Below, one piece after another: positions 16,730 through 21,673 of a stretch of DNA of 21,673 nucleotides. Both the position numbers and the translations under genes were made by a program. Source of the stretch: an uncultured Muribaculaceae bacterium (GTDB lineage: Bacteria; Bacteroidota; Bacteroidia; Bacteroidales; Muribaculaceae). Under the pieces are notes generated by a model. It worked only from the letters and a program-made list of their open reading frames with translations. It searched no databases and was not told the DNA's origin. How positions within the stretch are numbered: position 1 is the first letter of the stretch; every line of letters starts with the position of its first letter. The stretch spans positions 1-21,673 of the forward strand of contig CAJTZQ010000020.1 in assembly GCA_910583795.1 (NCBI GenBank), read 5' to 3'.

Positions 16730-18016
16730 TTATTGTCTCCCGGCGTAGTCCCTGTCTATAACCCCCACTATGGAGTCCTCGAACCTTGTGTCGAGCACGT
16801 CGTCCTTGCAGTATGCCGCCCCATTGACATGTTCCCTCGGGCATAGCCCCATGCATATCGGGAGTTTGTTGCACCCGAGGCATCTCTCGTTTTCAAAGGT
16901 GGGTTCGGAATATTTTGTGTCGAACCCGTCCGCCCAGCTTATTGTGCCGTCGTCCTCCAGCACTCCCTTCGGCTCTTTATCATAGAGGTCGTTACATGCG
17001 GTACATTTCACCACTTTGCCGTTGAAATTTACAGTGGTGTAATACTTTTTGTTTGCGTAACACGGGATATTGTCAGACACGGGACTCCAGTATTCCACCA
17101 TATACCCCGATTCCCTGAACCTGTCGAGTATCCCTGACAATATGACGTTGAAACTGTTGTCCTTCTCCTCCTGCCATACCTTGCGTGGCACGATGCATAT
17201 CCTATGTCTGTTGTCAGGTCCGATATGGGTGTTGACCTCGTCCACTATTCTCCCGTTCAGATTCTTGTGGGTGTAGTTTATCCTGAGTGAGACGGTTGTC
17301 CCCTCCGATACAGACAACAGCCGGTTGATGTTCTCAAGGACATGGTCGAATGTGGATTCGCACCCCTTCTGGAACTTGACCCTGTCATGAAACTCCCTGT
17401 TGCCGTCGAGAGTTATTTGGAAATGTCTGAAATCATGATCCCTGCACCTCTCGGTAACATCCGGGGAGAGGTAATATCCGTTTGTCGTGGAAGTGTTCAT
17501 GAACGGGATTCCAGTGTCACTGCATTTCTTACGGGCATATTCGCTTATCGGAGATATTATGTCGTCGAAATACATGAAAGGCTCACCGCCGAACCATTCT
17601 ATATGCAGAGATTCGATTTTTTCATTATCCACCATGTGGTCGATGTGCCTCAGGATCCTGCCGAGAGTCTCGTGACTCATTTTTGATTCCACATGATCCT
17701 GGATACAGTACCAGCAATGGTAGTTGCATTTGAGTGTGGGGAGGATGATGAGGAAATAGTTCTTATTGTCTATCGCCTTCCTGTTACGCTGCCTCACAAT
17801 CTCCAGTTCATCGGTATCATTGTCCACTATGAATCCCCCGTCTTTCAGTTTGGATACCACCGTATCCGGAAGATTTTCAAGTTCCCCCGAATCAAGGCAC
17901 GATTGAACCTTCTCTCCGAGACTGGCTGTCATCCTGAAAAAACTCCTGTTCAGGGTATTGTACCAATAGGAGAATCCTTGACGGTCAATGATCACATTAT
18001 ATCTGCTGCTTTTCAT
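16730..18016 (-). CDS. Radical SAM/SPASM peptide maturase
   Basis: This 428-residue enzyme very probably modifies the adjacent cysteine-rich precursor. Residues 1-80 look like the N-terminal recognition region of peptide maturases (VSKLKDGGFIVDNDTDELEI). The radical SAM motif CNYHCWYC gives Cys97, Cys101 and Cys104 for the SAM-binding 4Fe-4S cluster. GGEP at 143-146 is the usual methionine-binding strand. The C-terminal SPASM region has cysteines at 319, 338, 341, 379, 382, 388, 392 and 403 (CTACND, CLGCNKLPICMGLCPREH), enough for two auxiliary clusters. Relatives make thioether or carbon-carbon crosslinks in RiPPs, and anaerobic sulfatase maturases share the fold. No sulfatase gene is nearby, and a Gly-Gly precursor is encoded 113 bases upstream, so a RiPP role is favoured. 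The exact chemistry cannot be told. Confidence 0.93.
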   Translation of the reverse strand: MKSSRYNVIIDRQGFSYWYNTLNRSFFRMTASLGEKVQSCLDSGELENLPDTVVSKLKDGGFIVDNDTDELEIVRQRNRKAIDNKNYFLIILPTLKCNYHCWYCIQDHVESKMSHETLGRILRHIDHMVDNEKIESLHIEWFGGEPFMYFDDIISPISEYARKKCSDTGIPFMNTSTTNGYYLSPDVTERCRDHDFRHFQITLDGNREFHDRVKFQKGCESTFDHVLENINRLLSVSEGTTVSLRINYTHKNLNGRIVDEVNTHIGPDNRHRICIVPRKVWQEEKDNSFNVILSGILDRFRESGYMVEYWSPVSDNIPCYANKKYYTTVNFNGKVVKCTACNDLYDKEPKGVLEDDGTISWADGFDTKYSEPTFENERCLGCNKLPICMGLCPREHVNGAAYCKDDVLDTRFEDSIVGVIDRDYAGRQ

Positions 18017-18040
18017 GATTCAATATTTTAATGGTGGAAA

Positions 18041-18070
18041 GTTTTGGATGGATTGGTATCCATCCAAAAC
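18041..18070 (-). terminator. Perfect hairpin upstream of the maturase gene
   Basis: GTTTTGGATGGAT (18041-18053), a 4-base loop, and the exact inverse complement at 18058-18070 form a 13-bp stem. It lies 24 bases before the maturase ATG in the minus-strand transcript. Only a short TTT follows, so it may act as an attenuator or RNA-stabilising end between the precursor and maturase genes. Confidence 0.65.
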
Positions 18071-18089
18071 AATTAGAGAATGAAGCAAA

Positions 18090-18113
18090 TGAACTTTGAA
18101 AACTCAAAGTTCA
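18090..18113 (-). terminator. Hairpin just after the precursor gene
   Basis: TGAACTTTGA (18090-18099) and TCAAAGTTCA (18104-18113) form a 10-bp stem with a 4-base loop, 16 bases after the precursor stop on the minus strand. The sequence after it is moderately T-rich. With the hairpin at 18041-18070 it makes a tandem pair. Confidence 0.6.
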
Positions 18114-18129
18114 AGTTGCTTTTAGAAGG

Positions 18130-18456
18130 TTAGGGGCAGGTAGTGCCTGCGCTTGGCGGTGGTGCATAGCAGCTGGGATCACTGTTTCCCCCGGGAGGTG
18201 ACGGCGGTTTTTGGCAAGACGACTGAGAACCGCATGCATTCGTGCCGTTGACACATCCTGATTGAGAGGCGCTCCCACCGCAGCCTATTGCACCATTTGA
18301 ACAGCCATCCTGTGTTACACCACTACCGCAGCCACTGGCGTTATTGACACATTTGGACTGACTGTTTCCGCTATCTGCAACAATACCACCTCTGATTTCA
18401 AGACTTTCGAGCTCAGATAGCTCTTCGGCTGTAAACTTTGTTTCCTTAATTGGCAA
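18130..18456 (-). CDS. Cysteine-rich RiPP precursor peptide with Gly-Gly leader
   Basis: This encodes about 108 residues. The leader (1-24) is acidic and helical and ends in SLEIRGG, a double-glycine site. The core (25-108) has nine cysteines at 36, 43, 52, 59, 68, 75, 81, 96 and 107. They sit in tandem 16-residue units: CVNNASGCGSGVTQDG, CSNGAIGCGGSASQSG and a shortened CVNGTNACGSQSS. A Pro/Gly/Ser-rich tail follows and ends TTCP. It resembles the GG-leader natural product precursors of Bacteroidales. The adjacent radical SAM enzyme is its likely maturase. The start is unsure: the first in-frame codon after an upstream stop is TTG, and no in-frame ATG exists. An ATG at 18476 with an A-rich leader is out of frame by one base across a T5 run (18455-18459). 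Confidence 0.85.
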   Translation of the reverse strand: MPIKETKFTAEELSELESLEIRGGIVADSGNSQSKCVNNASGCGSGVTQDGCSNGAIGCGGSASQSGCVNGTNACGSQSSCQKPPSPPGGNSDPSCYAPPPSAGTTCP

Positions 18457-18524
18457 AAAGTTTTATGGTTTAACATTTATTTATTTTACATTCAAATTCA
18501 ATAAGAAATATGAATGATCTTTGA

Positions 18525-18926
18525 TTATAGGTAAATAATTCCGGAATAGTTGTGCTCCGGAGTTCGGAAACGTAGGAGATATTCGCCTGAGATACCGGAG
18601 AAGATGAAGTCGATGAACGACTGCTCGTCATTGAAGATTGCGATGCACGCCCCGGTGGTGTCGTAGACTTCGTATGAGACGATCTCGTCTGCGGTACCGG
18701 ATTGGTAGATGACTACACCGTTTTCCCGGCTGATCTCACATATAATCTTACGTGTGGGTATTCTGTTCCTGTTGGGAATCTCGATTATTTCTTCTGAATC
18801 GTTACCGGAATCAACCGGCGGTTCCTCATTAAGGACCACATCATATTGTTCCGCCTCCTTGGCGAAAGTTTGCAGCGGTGAAAAAAGCAGGGCTGCAAAA
18901 ATGAGTACTAAAAATGGAATTTTCAT
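18525..18926 (-). CDS. Small secreted DUF3244-like protein
   Basis: This 133-residue protein has a signal peptide (residues 1-22, LLFSPLQTFAK) and a single beta-sandwich-like domain at about 50-133. It resembles the DUF3244 family of Bacteroidota: VSYEVYDTTGACIAIFNDEQ and the closing GEYLLRFRTPEHNYSGIIYL, where DUF3244 proteins have a G-x-Y-x-L-x-x strand and a final G-x-x-x-I/L. An acidic linker (25-48) follows the signal peptide. It lies 68 bases upstream of the precursor gene in the same orientation and downstream of the TPR regulator. That position would suit an immunity, chaperone or surface partner for the peptide, but no function is known for this family. Confidence 0.75.
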   Translation of the reverse strand: MKIPFLVLIFAALLFSPLQTFAKEAEQYDVVLNEEPPVDSGNDSEEIIEIPNRNRIPTRKIICEISRENGVVIYQSGTADEIVSYEVYDTTGACIAIFNDEQSFIDFIFSGISGEYLLRFRTPEHNYSGIIYL

Positions 18927-18996
18927 AATGATTAGATTAAATTAAAAATTGAATCCATGAGGATTCGCTGCGAAATTAGGGAAAGTATAGCATAAA

Positions 18997-19055
18997 AGTG
19001 CACTAAAAGTGTGCGGTTTTAGTGCGGTTTTTACTTCCCGCACTAAAAACCGCAC
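18997..19055. promoter_or_regulatory. Cluster of AGTGCGG/CCGCACT repeats
   Basis: Between the regulator stop and the DUF3244 start there are AGTGCACT (18997-19004), two direct GTGCGGTTTT copies (19011-19020, 19023-19032 with a one-base variation at the end), and an inverted partner. GTGCGGTTTTAGTGCGG (19011-19027) pairs with 19038-19055 except for one extra base. This may be a terminator of the regulator gene, an operator upstream of the peptide operon, or both. No clean TAnnTTTG promoter was found beside it. Confidence 0.55.
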
Positions 19056-19087
19056 GCTTTCTGCAGTTTTTTAGTCAATTATTGCCC

Positions 19088-20794
19088 CTACAGCATACGG
19101 ATTATCGTGTCTATGGATTCATTCCCGATATTTTTCCCGAATATATTTTTCGACCATTTCGAACGATAATAAGACACCGTGCCCTTCTCTTTCCCTATGA
19201 CTGACGCAATTTTCATCGGTGCAAATCCACACTTTATAAGCAGTGCGATATTCAGCTCCATATGGCTCACCTCCCTTCCGACAAGCAAAGAAAGATTTTT
19301 TCTAAAATTTGGAGATTCATTAAGGACGACACTCTCAAGGGCTTTCCAGATTTCAGAATCCTCTTTGATAATTTTGTTGTCATCCAACATTACCAAGATA
19401 CTTTTATATGCTTCTGAGTATAGTATTGAGGCGGGTATTCCGGTATTGCTTGTTCCCGCTTTCAGGAGATGCATGACTTTTGATTTCAAAATTTCCCTTA
19501 ACTCTTCATTGGTTTGAGGCATCGGGGAATCAGACAGAACTTCCGTAGCCGATTTTCCCGTTTGCAGGTTTCGCAACAGTGCATCCATATCGGCATTCGC
19601 CTTTTGAAGACGGATAATCTGCCGTTTGTTTTTATTGTCTTTCCACAGAAAAAATATGCCGACCAGAGATCCTGTCAGGACTGCGATATAGAAATAAGAT
19701 TTCCAACGTTCCATCGCATTCTCGGCATTTTCCCTTTCCCTCAGATGAATATTGTAATTATAATTCGCCTGCTGCTCCACGGCAAGCTCGGCGGAATGCG
19801 ACTCATAGAAATTTTCCAACACATCGCGGTATGCATGTATGTATGGCAGGAAGGAGTCGGCAGGTACAATTTTTAGCATCCTGTCTGACAACAGAAGCTC
19901 GAATCCCGACCGTTTATGGTCAGGGGAGCCGCTGTGCACAAGTCTGTCGGCATACATATAGGCGGAATCCAATAATCCACACCCCGCATAAATCTTACCT
20001 GCCCAGGAGTATGCGAAATTGCGGTCTGGAATCGAATCCCTTTCCAGCACAGACCTTATTATTTGTAATGCTTTCCTGTTTTCGGCTTTGGTATGATACA
20101 GAGCGGCAAGTGATACGTCTGCCATCAGTTCCTGTCCCTCGTCGTTGCCCATGGCGAACGACTTGGCAAGCTGATAATTCTTTTCTGCAAGATCAAAATT
20201 CTCTTGATTCAGGTATATGCCCCCCAATATTAATAAATCATTAGAAAGCCGCGCAGAGTCTTTCCCGGCTTTTTCAAGAGATATCGCTTCTTCCACATAA
20301 GGGATTGCCTCATCATAAAGTCGGATCTTACTCAGTAGCCACGCCGCCTGACTTAGAGTCCGGATTCTCAGTGAGATGTCCGAATCATTGTCTCTAACCA
20401 AATCCATGACGGCATGGTAATATTTTAAAGCAGTACGGCTGTCGCCTTTATCGCTGTAGACCCTTCCGGCGTAGTAAAGGGCTTCGGGATAACGGGGTGA
20501 GTCTTTGTGGGAGGAATAATAGTCCAACACATCGAGGATAAGGGAGTCGGTGGTGTGCCTCACATAATTTTTATCATCTATCTTTATGTCAAGAAGGTCA
20601 TGGAAATGACGGTCGGGAGCGGCGAGCGTCTCCCGGTCGACACTGTCGAGAGCCACGCGGGCGAGGCACGGATCATTCTCGGAAAGCCTGTTGATCCGTT
20701 CGAGACGAGGATCCGGCTCCGAGCTGCAACCAGTAAGTATGGAAATAGCCAACAAGACAATAAACAGAAGACGATATTTAGGGAGAAGTTCCAT
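19088..20794 (-). CDS. Lipoprotein-type TPR regulator with LuxR-like helix-turn-helix
   Basis: I prefer the ATG at 20794 (568 residues) because it gives a normal lipoprotein signal, with LLAISILTGC as lipobox. An ATG nine codons upstream (20821) is also possible. After the Cys come TPR-like helical pairs over about 300 residues, for example ALYYAGRVYSDKGDSRTALK and DLLILGGIYLNQENFDLAEK. A transmembrane segment follows (SYFYIAVLTGSLVGIFFLW, about residue 365-385), then a coiled coil. The C-terminus has a LuxR/sigma-region-4-like helix-turn-helix (MELNIALLIKCGFAPMKIAS, VIGKEKGTVSYYRSKW). It heads the co-oriented RiPP-like gene set and is the natural candidate for its regulator, perhaps sensing a periplasmic signal. 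A protein with both a lipid anchor and an internal transmembrane helix is odd but is seen in Bacteroidales TPR regulators. Confidence 0.88.
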   Translation of the reverse strand: MELLPKYRLLFIVLLAISILTGCSSEPDPRLERINRLSENDPCLARVALDSVDRETLAAPDRHFHDLLDIKIDDKNYVRHTTDSLILDVLDYYSSHKDSPRYPEALYYAGRVYSDKGDSRTALKYYHAVMDLVRDNDSDISLRIRTLSQAAWLLSKIRLYDEAIPYVEEAISLEKAGKDSARLSNDLLILGGIYLNQENFDLAEKNYQLAKSFAMGNDEGQELMADVSLAALYHTKAENRKALQIIRSVLERDSIPDRNFAYSWAGKIYAGCGLLDSAYMYADRLVHSGSPDHKRSGFELLLSDRMLKIVPADSFLPYIHAYRDVLENFYESHSAELAVEQQANYNYNIHLRERENAENAMERWKSYFYIAVLTGSLVGIFFLWKDNKNKRQIIRLQKANADMDALLRNLQTGKSATEVLSDSPMPQTNEELREILKSKVMHLLKAGTSNTGIPASILYSEAYKSILVMLDDNKIIKEDSEIWKALESVVLNESPNFRKNLSLLVGREVSHMELNIALLIKCGFAPMKIASVIGKEKGTVSYYRSKWSKNIFGKNIGNESIDTIIRML

Positions 20795-20909
20795 TTGTAA
20801 AATCAGGTGAAAGCAGTTCATTTTATTGAATTTGTTTCGGCTTTTTTCTTTTTAACGTAAAAGGTCATAAGAAAATCACTCTCCGTAAAAAGTGGAAACA
20901 ACTTCATTA

Positions 20910-20943
20910 CAAAGTTAATAAATAATTCAATTTCGCAAGCAAA
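20910..20943 (-). promoter_or_regulatory. Candidate promoter of the TPR/LuxR-like regulator
   Basis: On the minus strand TAACTTTG (20917-20910) fits the -7 consensus. Upstream lies TTTG (20943-20940) at 22 bases or CTTG (20939-20936) at 18 bases. The -33 part falls inside repeat copy B, so the repeat may supply promoter sequence. Confidence 0.45.
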
Positions 20944-20972
20944 ACTTGAGGGTATGAGATTAAAAAGTTAAT
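20928..20972 (+). repeat. Dispersed hairpin repeat, copy B (TTTCGCAAGC family)
   Basis: CAATTTCGCAAGCAAAACTT followed by GAGGGTATGAGATTAAAAAG closely matches the reverse complement of 14187-14240, with a few substitutions and short gaps. The hairpin is less perfect than in the other two copies. Confidence 0.7.
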
Positions 20973-21020
20973 CCCCAATTGAGCACAGAGATTTGATCTC
21001 TTTATATATTTTGCATGAAC

Positions 21021-21071
21021 TTAACCCTTTAACCCTTTAACCCTTTAACCCCTTTAACCCCTTTAACCCTT
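21021..21071. repeat. CCCTTTAA tandem array
   Basis: About six units of (C)CCTTTAA run in tandem, 8-9 bp each, C-rich on the plus strand. It lies just downstream of the acetyltransferase gene and next to the hairpin at 21070-21093. On the minus strand it reads as spaced GGG/GGGG runs. Confidence 0.85.
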
Positions 21072-21093
21072 AAGTTTCGCAAGCGAAACTTAA
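21070..21093. repeat. Hairpin over the acetyltransferase stop (TTTCGCAAGC family, copy C)
   Basis: TTAAGTTTCGC (21070-21080) and GCGAAACTTAA (21083-21093) form an 11-bp stem separated by AA. The arm contains the stop codon of the acetyltransferase. It may act as its terminator and shares the TTTCGCAAGC core with copies A and B. Confidence 0.7.
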
Positions 21094-21575
21094 ATTATAT
21101 ATTGGTAGTCGATGACGTCGAGAAGGCAACCAAATTTTTTACCGACTCCTTTAAAATTAGAAACTTTCTTAAAACCGAGTCTTTCATGAAACCGACAGGA
21201 GTCCTCATTTTCTGCAGTGATACATGCTATCATTGACACAATCCCGCGGTTACGGCACTCTTCAATAAGCCGTTCCATAAGTTTCCCTCCTATCCCTCTA
21301 CCCTTTATATCCGGATCAAGATAAACAGTGGTCTCGACAGTGACATCGTACGCCGCGAAATTTTTCCAACGGTGCGCATAGCAATACCCCACCACTTTTC
21401 CACCTTCTTCCCAGACAAAACAAGGAAACTCCGAAGCTATACTCCTGATTCTCTCAGCCATCTGAGATTCAGAAAGCGGATCCACTTCAAAAGTCACGGT
21501 TGTATTGGTCACATACCACCCATAAATACGGGTGATATCTGCGACATCCCTTTCCAATTCCACCTGACGTAACAT
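21090..21575 (-). CDS. GNAT acetyltransferase, phosphinothricin/methionine-sulfoximine type
   Basis: This 161-residue enzyme is close to full length for the PAT/MnaT subgroup of GNAT acetyltransferases. Visible motifs are IYGWYVTNTTVTFEVDP near the N-terminus, where subgroup members have IYN.yV..t..tfe, and VVGYCYAHRWKNFAAYDVTV. The acetyl-CoA loop TVYLDPDIKGRGIGGKLMER fits the R-G-x-G-x-G/A pattern, and the C-terminal block is NEDSCRFHERLGFKKVSNFK. It would acetylate the amino group of an amino-acid-like compound such as methionine sulfoximine, sulfone or phosphinothricin. Many members act mainly as general detoxifiers. It starts at the ATG at 21575 and appears to be transcribed alone. A telomere-like repeat lies upstream and a hairpin covers its stop. 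Confidence 0.9.
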   Translation of the reverse strand: MLRQVELERDVADITRIYGWYVTNTTVTFEVDPLSESQMAERIRSIASEFPCFVWEEGGKVVGYCYAHRWKNFAAYDVTVETTVYLDPDIKGRGIGGKLMERLIEECRNRGIVSMIACITAENEDSCRFHERLGFKKVSNFKGVGKKFGCLLDVIDYQYII

Positions 21576-21612
21576 GTTCTGCTGGTTTTATGTTATGGGT
21601 TATATCATATTA

Positions 21613-21673
21613 TTCCTAAACCCTAAACCCTCAACCCTAAACCCTCAACCCTAAACCCTCAACCCTAAACCCT
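21613..21673. repeat. Telomere-like CCCTAAA/CCCTCAA array, runs off the window
   Basis: Alternating CCCTAAA and CCCTCAA units form a 14-bp higher-order repeat that continues to the window end. It lies just upstream of the minus-strand acetyltransferase. On the minus strand it reads GGGTTTAGGGTTGA repeated, a canonical G-quadruplex pattern that would lie in the leader of any transcript entering from the right. Confidence 0.9.

Noticed and set aside
16730..18016. Anaerobic sulfatase-maturating enzyme
   Set aside because: The fold is shared, but no sulfatase is nearby and a Gly-Gly Cys-rich precursor is directly upstream.

Overview
The window looks like chromosomal DNA of a gut Bacteroidales bacterium. 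Muribaculaceae is my best guess, by gene style only. The signs are a SusC/RagA-type TonB-linked receptor, two regulators that join TPR repeats, a membrane anchor and a DNA-binding domain in one chain, a DUF3244 secreted protein, a CD225/dispanin protein, several matches to the Bacteroidetes promoter pattern (TTG, about 20 bp, TAnnTTTG), and little use of Shine-Dalgarno sites. I saw no tRNA, rRNA, CRISPR array or intact insertion sequence.

Left part (57-6943, all minus strand): a membrane-anchored TPR-AraC regulator, then a secreted TlpA-like thioredoxin and a SusC-like receptor. The last two probably form one operon. No SusD gene follows the receptor inside the window. Strong inverted repeats lie between the regulator and the thioredoxin gene (terminator or operator) and between the thioredoxin and receptor genes.

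Middle part (7508-12714, plus strand): a four-gene tripartite export operon of a TolC-like channel, an HlyD-like adaptor and two ABC-2 permeases. No ATP-binding subunit gene is present. It converges, across a long hairpin, on an unusual minus-strand gene (12798-13772) that joins half of a PurN-like formyltransferase fold to a dispanin membrane domain.

Right part (14320-20821, minus strand): this is the most interesting section and reads as a RiPP (ribosomally made, modified peptide) locus. In transcription order it has a lipoprotein-anchored TPR/LuxR-like regulator, a small secreted DUF3244 protein, a cysteine-rich precursor with a Gly-Gly leader and 16-residue repeats, a radical SAM/SPASM maturase, an outer-membrane beta-barrel with a TonB-receptor-like plug, and a 58-residue stump of a C39 leader peptidase/exporter. 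Two hairpins between precursor and maturase would allow more precursor than enzyme. The exporter that should cleave the leader is broken, so the locus may be decaying or may borrow a protease and exporter from elsewhere.

Far right (21090-21575, minus): a GNAT acetyltransferase of the phosphinothricin/methionine-sulfoximine type. Intergenic spaces hold repeats of note: telomere-like CCCTAAA and CCCTTTAA arrays, always C-rich on the plus strand, and a dispersed hairpin family with a TTTCGCAAGC core.
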